A stretch of 64,000 nucleotides of DNA from Hydractinia symbiolongicarpus (lineage: Eukaryota > Cnidaria > Hydrozoa > Anthoathecata > Hydractiniidae), in assembly GCF_029227915.1 (NCBI RefSeq), contig NC_079888.1, forward strand, positions 9,159,001 through 9,223,000, written 5' to 3'. Below, piece after piece: positions 12,451-23,559 of the stretch. The translations under genes were made by a program, and so were the position numbers. A model generated the notes under the pieces. The model made no database searches. It was given only the letters and a program-made list of their open reading frames with translations, and was not told the origin of the DNA. The number at the start of each line of letters is the position of its first letter. Within the stretch, counting starts at the first letter, position 1.

Positions 12451-13930
12451 GAAAGAAAGGGCTTGCTACACTCGACAACAGACATTGATGAGCCTCACTA
12501 CAATGTGCTTTATGGAGAATAGCACATTATTATCTCTACAAGACTTGGGAACGTACATAGATCTAACGAATGTTGAATACTATATCTCCTTCATTTTCAG
12601 GAAGTAATACGTGGACGACTTAGCAGTGTTTCTTATTTTCGCCGAACTTTTAATGCTTTTGTCCTAATTGGTGCATAAAGAACGAATATATTTCAGCTGC
12701 CTAGACTGGGCCAGTAAGTAGTTCCAAGGAAAGAAAATACTGCTTTACTTTGGCTGCCCTAAGCCTACTTAAGGCAGAACCATTCTGGGAAAATCAATCA
12801 ATCAACTAATCAAGTTTATTTTATGCTAATAACTCCTACAAAAAATAGTAAACACCATTGCTTGAAACCTGGAAGACCGCTCCCAAGCACAGCACATACA
12901 GTGATTTATGCCTTCATGTGCTCTTTTAACTGTTTTTTCCTTCTTACACAAATAAGATTACCAAATTTACTGCTGAAACAGGACTTCAATTAGTTTAGAT
13001 ACATTGCTAACTGCAGGCAAACCCTGTAAATCCAGAAAATTAAGAATTACCCACAAACATATAGCTATTTAGCTAGCTATATCCAAATGCCGCCCCAATG
13101 GACTCGCTTTTTCGATGTTTATGCTGCAAAACTTACACCAAAAAAATATTTTGAGTTTGAATATATATGTGGCGGGGAATTGTAGTGAACATTGTATTTT
13201 TGATATTTATTATTTCCTTGGAAGAAAAAATTAACACTTTTAAATTTTGTCCTTGCGAAAATTAATCCACGGAAAGCAAATAAATCTTTCACAGCAAGAT
13301 TTTTTGAGAAAATTATTTTCCTATTTAGTCAAAAACATCAAGTGTGAGGATCGTATCACATCATGCTCCTTTTTAGGGTACTTTTGAGACTTGTACATAG
13401 TCAGTATAAAAACTGAGCGTCAGCGTTGTTCTAGCAAGTCCATCAGTAGCATCGCAATTTTAATGCTTTAATGAAAAAGTAATCTCTAGTATTCCTGCCT
13501 TTCTAGTAAATTCACCTTTATTTCTGTGGATGAAGCGCTAATATAGCGCAGCGGTAATTTTGCCTAGTCCTTAATTTATTAATTTAGTACCGTCAGGGGT
13601 GCGATTTCATAAACGGTCTTGCCCCTAAATTCTTGGGCAAGTAACAATACTGAACTTTTAATGGTTAAATTTTAACGTTAACAGTAAGATGGCATAAAAC
13701 ATAACTATAATCGAGTAGGGTTAGGAAACAAATAGGATTTTTATTTAGATGTTTTTATTTACATGCAAAACAATATAAACAATGTTAACAGTCATTGTTT
13801 ACAACCACAAGATTGGTAAAACACACACATAAAAAACTTCACCCACTGGATTGACCTTAATCGTAATACTAACATTAATGGTACATAGTCTCCAGGCACG
13901 AAGCATGCGTTTTTATGGTTACCAATTATA
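12451..13930. other. no gene seen
   Basis: Only short random frames are present. A short (ATCA)n tract at about 12796-12816 leads into AAGTTTATTTTATGC, which looks like the end of a dispersed element. Confidence 0.5.
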
Positions 13931-13934
13931 GCTA

Positions 13935-14075
13935 GCTGTTGTCATGGCTGTCTGAGTTTGAGTGGTCCTGTCTGAATTTGGCTGATTCTGACTGATTCTG
14001 GGTGGTTCTGGCTGATTATGAGTGGTTCTGGCTGTTTCTAGGTGGTTCTGTTTGACTTGGGTGGTTCTGGGTAGT
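13935..14075. repeat. minisatellite, ~10/20-bp unit
   Basis: TGGCTGATTC, TGACTGATTC, TGGGTGGTTC and TGAGTGGTTC alternate in a run of about a dozen 10-base words. Confidence 0.8.
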
Positions 14076-14110
14076 TTCATAGTTTAGTAATACCACTTTT
14101 GAAATGCCAG

Positions 14111-14450
14111 ATATAGATAGATGTACATATTTTACATGGCTGGCCTCACAAATATCGAGGGATATACCCTGTCTATTATTTCTAGGAGAGGCCATGGCTT
14201 TGATGGGTAGCTTAAGTATTTAATTCTCTCTTTGAGCTACGCAAACTCAGTTAGGGTCAGCGCTCTTTCAGACAACTCCCGCAACATCTAACGGCCCACA
14301 CAGTGCGCCATCTCCCCAATTTCCCTCACTTGACTCGGGTTAACCCGTGGCTATGGTAAGATTCAATTGCCTAAATTAAATCCCCATCAAGGGGAATCGA
14401 ACCCTGGTCTCCCGCACAAAGTACGAGAGTGATAACCACTAAACTACGGC
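14111..14450 (-). mobile_element. tRNA-derived SINE, full length
   Basis: Read on the minus strand it starts with a tRNA-like head. The A box is TAGTTTAGTGG and the B box GGTTCGATTCC, inside GCGGGAGACCAGGGTTCG. A body follows with GGTTAACC, GAGGGAAATTGGGGAGATGG and CACTGTGTGGGCCGTTAGAT. The tail word TTTGTGAGGCCAGCCATG ends in TCTA repeats. The same family occurs at 37330, 59125 and 59889. The head resembles tRNA-Val or tRNA-Asp; it is not a functional tRNA because the anticodon arm and acceptor do not fold cleanly. Confidence 0.85.
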
Positions 14451-14459
14451 TAAATTATA

Positions 14460-15980
14460 GCTATCTTTTTTTTAAAAAAAAAGCTGGACTCAGGATATAT
14501 TGTTAAAGTGGTAGGGTGTAACATTGTATTTCCAGGAGACGAATTGTTAGATGAATTCAGCAGTGAATAGCTGCAAAACAACTTTTTGATTTCCATGACA
14601 ATAAAGAGAATATGCAACAAATTTAAAATCTACCTAATTTATCTAGCTATGTATATATTGCATTCTTATTGGTTTAAATTTTTCATTTTCCTGACACACA
14701 TAACTTTTTAAACCCTTTGCCACTCTCCTGCCAAACTCGTCATTACGTTCTTTGTATTGCTAAATTATATCAATTACAGGTGTGTTTATGTTAAGGTACT
14801 GTTTTGATAAGGTGGTTTACTCACATGAGGGACCTAGGCATGGATAGAATGACTAAAAAAAAAATTCTAAAGTTTATTTATATATTTTCTAAAGCCAATT
14901 TAAATTACAATAATAAAATATTGGAAAGCAATGATACGCACCTTTAAGTTGATTGTGTGCTCTTGCTTTACAACGCTCAATGGTGTTTTGATATCGATAT
15001 ACTTGGGCTCTTTGAAAAAAAACAATGGTCAAAAAAAAGATAAAACCAAGTTAAGTGGAAAGACAGTCAAACACTATGGAAAAAGCTCAGAAAGGCACTT
15101 TTCTTCTGTATATAACCCTAACTCAAAAAAATCTAACCCATGAAAGTGCTAACAATTTTTTTTTTGTCAAAATAGCACTAAAAAAACATCACAAATTTCA
15201 TGTTAACATGTTTTGTAAAAACTTACATCCTACATTGCAAGATCTTGCCTAAGCAAGGCAGCCAGTTTTCCTCCATATGAACAGTCCCTAAGAGTACAAA
15301 TTATCTGTAAAAGAAATTTTTGCATTGTCCTTCCGTCATCCCTCTAAATTTAGGGAAGAACCATGCTGTCGTAAATAAAAATTGTATTTGTGACAACTGT
15401 TCCAAAAGTCATGTTGATCATTTTGGAGGAAAATCCATAATAAAAATGTCATTTTTACGATTTTCACACGCTTTACAATCCTAGAGAACATTTTTCTGCT
15501 GTGTCGATTAAGTAGATTAGAATTTAGCAAATTCTAATCTATTTATATTTTGCCATCACATTGAGCATATTAAAATGACTTGTTTCTGAAAATAGAGCAG
15601 TATGACAGGTATAGTTTCCTAATGTTATTGAAATGCATTTCACAATTTGGTGCCTCCCAGAAATTACACAAATTAGTTCTGCACTCCTCAAACAGTTTTA
15701 GTTGTATCTGTTTTAGTTATGTATATATAAAGAAATTGCAATGATGCTTCAAAGTTGTTTTTTGTTGCACTCTCAAAAGATTGTATTATGCAAATCTGCT
15801 GTAATCAAACATGGTGAGCTTATTGTTAAAGTATATTTTGTTTTCATGTGTTCATAATACAAACTGCTGTAAAGTCATCAGCCTTCCTAATTCACATTTG
15901 AAAATTGCCTATAAAAATGCTGACAAATAACAAATCAGCAATTTTTTGCCAACAAATCCAAATTTGAGTTAAAAAAAGCT
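14460..15980. other. no gene seen
   Basis: AT-rich sequence with short frames only. No homology recognised. Confidence 0.5.
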
Positions 15981-15985
15981 GCTTA

Positions 15986-16481
15986 GGCGGTGATACACGA
16001 TCCGATTAATTGAATTTGATTAGTCGAATTTGATTAATTGGAACGTGTATCATGTAAAAATCGTATATGCTTTCGGCATGCTCAGACTTGCCGAATTACA
16101 TTTTTAAAAATTTGGACTGGCTCAACTTTTTCAATTAATCAAGGTTTTTAGCCAATCAAAATGCTTATAATCTGTACATCAAATGTGCATTTAAAAAAAT
16201 GTGAGTTTCTATATAAAAAATTAACATTAGTAGAGGATCGTCAAAAAAGGATAAAACAGAAATCAATGAGATTTTCTCAGTGAATGAAACTTAACAGAAA
16301 AGTACCAAATAACACACTCTGTTTTTAGTTGTAATAATATCTGTAACAACAGCGAGTTCAACTCTGTCTTCACTCTCTAAAGACATTTTAAGGAAATTAT
16401 CAAAAATCTGTCCAGTTTCTTATAATGTTCAATATAATTTTGATAAATCGAATTCGATTAATCGGATCGTGTATCACCACC
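15986..16481. mobile_element. MITE, ~496 bp
   Basis: The termini are inverted: GGCGGTGATACACGATCCG followed by ATTAATTGAATTTGATT on the left, and at 16446-16481 the reverse complement of GGTGGTGATACACGATCCG followed by ATTAATCGAATTCGATT. The interior has no coding capacity. TTA precedes the left end and TTTA follows the right, so a TTA target is possible, which would suit PIF/Harbinger. The superfamily is not established. Confidence 0.8.
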
Positions 16482-16489
16482 TTTACTCG

Positions 16490-17790
16490 GCGCACAACTT
16501 AGCCATAAAACTGTCTCTAAACAAGTCATAAGACATGATTTTTGAACCCATCTGAAGATTTAGAGTACATTTTCAAATCCAACAGAGGTGCAAAGCACAT
16601 TCAGGTCATAAAACATTGATTGCTATCATGCATAAAGGCTTAAATTATTAAATATTTATCAGTTTTCTAAAGTTAGTAAGGCATTGTCTCCATCATCGTT
16701 TCAAAAATAATAATTTTAATTCGTATAATACTTTGTTTGAATCAATCTCTATATATATGATTTTGAAACAAATTTTAGAAAAAAGTTTCCAAAAAAATAT
16801 GTTTCAAATTCATTTCAATTGTTTTAGTTTCAAATCGCTTGTTGAATTTAAAATCTTTTGGTAATTGTTTCGCATTCGTATCCCAATTGTTTCAAAACAA
16901 TAAACTTCGTTAAATTCCTTTCAAAGTCACTTTAACATGTTTATCACATATCGCCAAATTCTAAAGAAATTCAACTATCAAATTATGTAAATATCTTGGT
17001 CACAAAAAAACAAAGCGAGATCGTAGAAAGCATAAATATCACCATAGGTTGTTTAAAAACAGTCAAAACGAAATCGTAGAAAGCAAAGAGATTGCTGTAG
17101 ATCGCTTAAAAACAGTCAAAATGATACTGTAGCAACCGAAAAGATTGCCATATTAGATTGTTAAAAACAATTAAAATGGGATTGTAGAAATGGAAAAATT
17201 GCTGTTGATTGTGTAGATAAAACTATATGAATACGCAATTTTTTGTCTCAGAATTCCTTTTATAATTGGTTTTAAAATAGTTTCTAAATCGTTTCCCAAT
17301 TGTTTCCTATATACTTCCATTTCATTTTAATTTTGAGCTTAAAAACAAAATAAATTACAGTTAAAATTGGTTAAAGCTCGTTTGGTGAAACAATCTGTAA
17401 GCAATTTTAAAAAGTGATGACACAATCTTAAAGCATTCATGAAATTTTTAATTATATTCATGTGAAACAATACTGGATACAGTCCCAAAGTATTAAGTGC
17501 TCTGACTAACTTCATTCTCTTTACGATAACAAAGCTTGCTTTACATTTTTTCTTGAAAAATTTATGCTTTTAAAAAAACTGATTGACTTCGAAAAGGTTG
17601 CATTTCAAACTAATTAAATAAGAATGATGGTCCTTGTTTTCATGTTCCCATGTAATATTCAAAGAAAAATGAATTTGTTAAAAGATCTCTGTTGTATTTT
17701 GAAAACACATTTGACCTGAAAATTTATGTATTTTTTGTATTATTAAATCTTGTCTTATATTGTGTTGTACTTTAGTCATTTTTTTTTTTT
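16490..17790. other. intergenic or upstream intron, with degenerate short repeats
   Basis: No coding exon is recognised. At about 17030-17215 a degenerate unit of some 55 bases repeats about four times (AAATCGTAGAAAGCA, GATTGCTGTAGATCG, TTAAAAACAGTCAAAA). Several TTGTTTC words lie at 16800-17400. The missing first exon of the next gene could lie here. Confidence 0.5.
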
Positions 17791-17810
17791 TGTTTGAATG
17801 AAGTCTACAG

Positions 17811-20800
17811 GACTTTAAAGACCAGCACTATTCCGCATAAACGCACACCTGCTACTATTGGTATCATGTCATGGGTTCGTTCAGCAAACCGTAGAAGATA
17901 TCTTGAGCAAAAAATGAAAGATATTGTGAAGTCGGAGTCTGGACTTATAAAGGAAGAGCAGCTTTCTCAAAGTGAACCAAAAATTGAGTTTTTAAACTCT
18001 AGCAGAATTCATGACAAGTTAAATGAAGACACCATGCATTCCCATTTGATAAAGTAAGGATACTGTTTTTATTGCTCAGATTTCTTTCTTGCTTCAGTTG
18101 TTTCTTAGAATTGTAGAATTTGCCTCTTTGTTTAAGACTTGTGTATGATGCAAACTAGAAACACCTGTAAAGCTTATTTTCATCAAGGGTTGCCTTTTCC
18201 AATTCATCATATAAAAGATAATTTTTTAAGTCAAAGTTAAAGAACTTCACAAAACATTTTTAGACCAACTGTCTTTCTGTCTAAAGATAAGCAAACTGTA
18301 ATATGTTATCATCCACCACCTAAGCCATATCCAGAGGAATTCACAAAGGTAAGTACTATATCAGGGTCTCTAAAGTTTATTTTACAAAATGGCACCAACT
18401 TGTTTTTTTGTGCTTTTATTTTAATAAATGGTTCCGAATAAAAGATCAATCAAATTTTTTTTGTCGGTTTTTATAATTGATGTACATTTTCTCGCAACCA
18501 AGTAAAGAGTTTCTATGTTACTTCTCACTAGTTGTCAAAAACAATAAGCAGTCAATAAAATGGCAACAGCTCCCTTCTTGAAAACACAAAATAGGCACAG
18601 TTATAAAATTTTAGTAGACAAATACTGTCAAAAAGTGGACTATACATGTAGACTATAGCAATTTCTAATAGCAATTTCTTAAGAAAACAATTTTGGACTA
18701 TACATGTAGGCTATAGCAACTTCTACAGAGAATTGCTAGGTGTTTTTGACAACTTTTGGAATAGTTGATGAAGAATTTCCATAATGAACTGTTAATATCT
18801 TGTATTTCTATAGCGAGCAGTTGGAAAGTCCTTGTTTGGCATGAGCGAAGAATTAATTAATACATTTAAGTCATCCATGACAGATGATGAGGTATGGTGT
18901 GAATTATCTTAGCACACACATTGTTTATTCGATAGGGTTTGTGTCTGTTATTGTATTTAACCTTTCTAATTCAATTTATTGCCTGCTTCACCACGGTAAA
19001 CTTTGTATCATTGGCAAGTTATCCTGTTTACGATCGAACTGTCCCATATAACGGCAACAGTTAATTTTAGAGAGAAAATAAGAGCTTTTGTAAGTTCAGG
19101 TTATACATCCAACTTAAAGAAAAAGCATATATATGAATTGCTGGATGCTGACATGAATTACAAAGGCTGAGACCTTACACTTTAGGTTTTTTCCAAACGT
19201 ATAGAAAAAAAATTACTGCAAGGGAACTTAGCCTTATTTTACTGTTGTGATGTTTCTTTCAGATTAAAGAGGCAAAGATGTTGCAAACTGAAGATCCTCG
19301 TTTGTGGAACAGTAATGCTTTGTCAAAATTGTTTAAAGTAAAACCAGAAGTAATAAGGTACTAAACTAGGTTTTTGCACGACAGTTCAAATACTATGTTT
19401 CTACGGACTAGAATTAGTTTCGATTACTTTATGTACTAAAGGATGTCTACTCTGTCAGATATGGTCAAGAATTTAAAAAAATATTGTGTAACAAAGAAAT
19501 CTGGGCAAAAATAATGGTTAGTATTAAGTAGACACCTCGATATTAAGTGATAAGTCACATGGACAAGTTCAGGTAGAATATTAATATGGACAGGTTTTTG
19601 GTAGAATGTTGACATGGACGAATTTTAGGTAGAATGTTGACATGGACGAGTTTTGTGTAGAATGTTGACATGAACGAGTTCTAGGTAGAATGTTGACATG
19701 AACGAGTTTTAGGTAGAATGTTAACATGGACGAGTTCTAGGTAGAATGTTGACATGAACGAGTTCTAGGTAGAATGTTGACATGGACGAGTTTTAGGTAG
19801 AATGTTGACATGAACGAGTTTTAGGTACAATGTTGACATGAACGAGTTTTAGGTAAAATGTTGACATGAACGAGTTTTAGGTAGAATGTTGACATGGACG
19901 AGTTTTAAGTAAAATGTTGACATGGACGAGTTTTGTGTAGAATGTTGACATGGACGAGTTTTAGGTAGAATGTTGACATGAACGAGCTATAGGTAGAATG
20001 TTGACATGAACGAGTTTTAGGTAGAATGTTGACATGGACGAATTTTAGGTAGAATGTTGACATGGACGAGTTTTGTGTAGAATGTTGACATGAACGAGTT
20101 CTAGGTAGAATGTTGACATGAACGAGCTATAGGTAGAATGTTGACATGAACGAGTTTTAGGTAGAATGTTGACATGGACGAATTTTAGGTAGAATGTTGA
20201 CATGGACGAGTTTTGTGTAGAATGTTGACATGAACGAGTTCTAGGTAGAATGTTGACATGGACGAGTTTTAGGTAAAATGTTGACATGGACGAATTTTAG
20301 GTAGAATGTTGACATGAACGAGTTTTAGGTAAAATGTTGACATGGACGAGTTTTGTGTAGAATGTTGACATGGACGAGTTTTAGGTAAAATGTTGACATG
20401 GACGAGTTTTAGGTAGAATGTTGACACGGACGAGTTTTAGGTAGAATGTTGACATGGACGAATTTTAGGTAGAATGTTGACATGGACGAGTTTTGTGTAG
20501 AATGTTGACATGAACGAGTTTTAGGTAGAATTTTAAATTATTTCTCTTACCAGTCAACTATTGTTTACTGACATTGCAAGATACTGGGTTTTTTTTCAGT
20601 CGACTTGTTCCGATGTCGAAACACGATTTTGTTCGAGCTGAGGCTGAGAAAGAAGTCTACAAGGCTATGTCAGTGATGAAGAGGAAACAATTCCGAGATC
20701 TACAACATTGGGTAAGATAAGTTTTACCTTAAGGACAAAAATTGTTGCGGAGATTAATTGTAGCGTTTTGACAATAATTTAATTATTTTGCAGCACAAAT

Positions 20801-21646
20801 TTTTGTGATTTTATTAATTTATTTCAAATTTTTTTGTGGCAAAGCAAAGATTTTGTCACTTTCCCCTGGGTAGTTAAATTTGCAAATATAGATGAACTTT
20901 TGAATGCTTTGGGACAATTAATGACATAAAAATTATGTGGCAAGAACATATTTTCACAAATTTTGCAACATTAAGTACTGCGATTCACAAGGTAGCATTT
21001 TCTGACACAAATTATTTAGATTTTAGGCAAAAACCGCAATAGGTGCCTGGAGAGCCTGGCACACCAGTTTTTCAAAATTTCAACTAAATGAGAAAAATGT
21101 GAAAGTTATTTTATGCAAAATGCAGTTTTTGATAACTACATTTCAATCACAATCTCCCTTGAAGTATTCAATACTTTATCTACCACTAATGTAGCCTGGT
21201 AACTGATTAAAGGGAAGAAATTTCTGCAACCAGAAATTTTTGCGAAATATATTTTTCCAAAGCTAGTGATTTGCGCCAAAAATATTTTCGCGAATCAATA
21301 GTGAAAAAATAATTTTGTACTAGATATTTTGGTGATTTTTTAATAAAAAGCAAATTTCACGATAGATATATTTGCGAAACGCCAGCTTTTGTTTTTTTTC
21401 GCGGAAATCGATCTAAACTCGCAAAATATTCTAATCGCGAAAGTTTTTTCTCTTCAGATAATGCATGTTAAAGTTTTTTTTGCGTCATAATTATCGTTAC
21501 AATAATCTTTTAATAATCATCTCATTATTTTTTCTCAGCAACGTCAGAAGTACATCCGTGAAACACGTGGCCAAGAATTCGCCAACTGGTACAAGCAGTT
21601 AGATATCAAGCCTAGATCCAGAGCTTACGCCCCTCCCAAACTTTGA
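17811..21646 (+). CDS. probable mitochondrial large ribosomal subunit protein, mL42-like plus MRP-L20/mL58-like segments
   Basis: Visible exons are 17811-18053, 18264-18348, 18814-18891, 19263-19357, 20600-20711 and 21539-21646. All junctions are GT-AG and the reading frame stays open across them to TGA. The first in-frame ATG is at 17866 (221 residues from there). The frame is open above it to an acceptor-like TTCTACAG-type site, so an upstream exon with the start and a mitochondrial presequence is likely. The N-terminal part is basic (WVRSANRRRYLEQKMK). Exon 2 has FLSKDKQTVICYHPPP, like the conserved block of mL42 (MRPL42, MRP-S32 family). Exons 3-5 have MTDDEIKEAKMLQTEDP then LWNSNALSKLFKV, like the fungal MRP-L20 (mL58) family, followed by a basic helix. 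The tail is NWYKQLD...YAPPKL. Family assignment is from memory of motifs; a neugrin-like protein is the main alternative for the C-terminal half. Confidence 0.6.
19557..20535. repeat. 28-bp minisatellite filling an intron
   Basis: About 35 head-to-tail units of AGGTAGAATGTTGACATG plus GACGAGTTTT. Variants include GAACGAG, GTGTAGAATG and a CTATAGG form. It lies wholly inside the intron between the exons at 19357 and 20600. Groups of neighbouring variants recur in the same order (for example around 19960-20100 and 20100-20230), which points to unequal exchange of multi-unit blocks. Confidence 0.95.
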
Positions 21647-21792
21647 ATTGCTGAGCATACATATTGCGATAAAGCCAGGACATTTGGTTATCTGCTTGCA
21701 GTTTTATCAATTACAGAAAGAAACGTGAAAATACTGCAAAGAAAACTTATAAACCCATTCTATGAATGTCGACGTTTGAGGACCCCACTGTA

Positions 21793-21843
21793 ATAAAAAA
21801 GGTGTGATCAATATAATCTGAAGGGAGTCCCACAGATTAATAA
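21793..21843 (+). terminator. candidate polyadenylation signals of the ribosomal-protein gene
   Basis: AATAAA occurs at 21793 and again at about 21838, 150-200 bases after the stop codon. No cleavage site can be fixed from sequence. Confidence 0.45.
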
Positions 21844-21849
21844 ACGTTA

Positions 21850-22978
21850 CTTTTTCTTCGCAGAGACATATTTTTGTAGATACAAATGTATAATGTTGAA
21901 CCGTTTTTTAAAAAAGCATATCGAGGAAATCATTTCTATGCTTGCAAAAATAAAAAAATGGGATTGAATTTATCTTGGGATATGGAGGGAGGGGAAGAGC
22001 AAGAACCTTTGTTGAAACAACTCTCCATGTGACTCCAATGGGGTTCAACTATTTTGTTTTGAGTATGCTGCCTTTTCTTTATCTTTCACCACAGCCTTCA
22101 ATTTATATATTTCCCACAACATATGGTATCATGTTAAAATATTTAAGACGATTGGAATGATTCTCAGGCGTCCAGGGTTGTAGGCGTGTTCTCGCTTTCT
22201 TTCCACCTATATGTGTCGAAGGATGGTGCAATAAGTAGGGGGAGTAGGCTTGCTGGGTTTAACCCAAGAGAGGGGAAAGATAAATGACTGATAAACCAAC
22301 CTCCCCCTCTCCCTCAGGACACCGTCGCTTGAGGCTACACAAAATATAGTCCTAAATTAACCCAGCATGCCAGACCATGACAATTGTATGTCTAGAAACA
22401 CATAAGAACGCATTGTGATTTCTTTTGTAATGTTTCCACGCGGAATGTGAGGTCTATTTTTCGTAGTTTGAAAAGGATTATATTGCAATCAATACCTTAC
22501 TGTTACCTCCCATGGTACGCTCTTCATCGCAGAGTGTATAAAGGATGATTAAACTGTTTGATAAGCAACGTCAACGCGTAATTCATATGAGGAAGAGATT
22601 TAAAATGCATCAAAGTTTAGTTAAGAGAGTTATCACTGCGATAGTGTGTATCGAAACTTTCAAATATAAATTAAGCATTTTTATGGAGAGGTAAGAAACA
22701 GTATTTAACATGGATGAAGATTTTTTAACGTCTGTGTCCCTTATCTGTGTATCGTTATATCTTTCTTCTTCCAAGGTTATATTTAATGTGTTTATGTTAT
22801 TTTGCAAACATTCAAAACATCGTGTTTCGTGGAAAATGTAAGGGATTCGTGAAGAACATAAACATCTTGAATTGAATTTTATATAGAATATAGCCACTTC
22901 AGTGTTGAACAACTGCTATTAATGTGGGTCCTGTGTTCTGAATGTACACATTAGGTATACACCGACAGTGCCTACTTA
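21850..22978. other. no gene seen
   Basis: Short frames on both strands only, without recognisable domains or splice structure. Confidence 0.5.
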
Positions 22979-22980
22979 AA

Positions 22981-23416
22981 GGGGCTACGAACCGGGTAAA
23001 ATGCTCATATTCCGTGTATATCCCGCGCATCTATATTATACTGCCCGTATACGTCTGTCTGTCACGCAAAATGATAGCTTAGCTGCGACGGGCGAACCCG
23101 TGGATTCTTCCATGGGCTAACCACTAGTATATTAAAAATCCGGCAAACGCGTTTTGCGTAATGAACAGACCAGCGCATTTTGCTAGCTGGTTCAATATTT
23201 TTTTTTGAAAAATATGTTACAAAGAAATATTTCAGCAAGACTAATTCTGGATGAAAACATGACCAATGCTGGAGAAGATAAAAATTCTAGATATATCTAT
23301 ATGCTCAAGTCATGTATGTAATATACATGCCGGAAAAATAGCCAGTTTTTTCATCAGCTCGACTTTCGTGTAAGTCACTCTAAAGTCGAAAACCAACAGC
23401 CGTTCCGTAGCCCCGT
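22981..23416. mobile_element. possible MITE, ~435 bp
   Basis: GGGGCTACGAACC at the left end is matched by the reverse complement of GGGGCTACGGAACGG at 23399-23416. The interior is non-coding. The SINE-like head begins immediately after it, so the two may also be parts of one composite element. Confidence 0.5.
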
Positions 23417-23550
23417 TAATCACCCTCACATGGCATAAATTGACCTGTGATAAAGGCACTTGCTAAACTAAACATGCCTAAGCTGTGAACCGAACTACGG
23501 ACCTTGTGATAACGAAGCGAACTCCATAACCACTAGGCCACGCTCACTCG
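23417..23550 (-). mobile_element. tRNA-derived SINE of a second family
   Basis: On the minus strand TGGCCTAGTGG fits the RNA polymerase III A box, and GTAGTTCGGTTCAC is a degenerate B box about 30 bases later. Next come GCTTAGGCATGTTTAG and TAGCAAGTGCC. It differs in sequence from the 14111 family. Confidence 0.6.
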
Positions 23551-23559
23551 ATTTCTTTT

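Noticed and set aside
12139-12607. 85- and 93-codon frames
   Set aside because: They run through the CTACTACA array and have repeat-driven composition.
14400-14450. Possible tRNA gene on the minus strand
   Set aside because: A and B boxes are good, but the sequence continues into a SINE body with other copies in the window, and the arms do not fold like a real tRNA.
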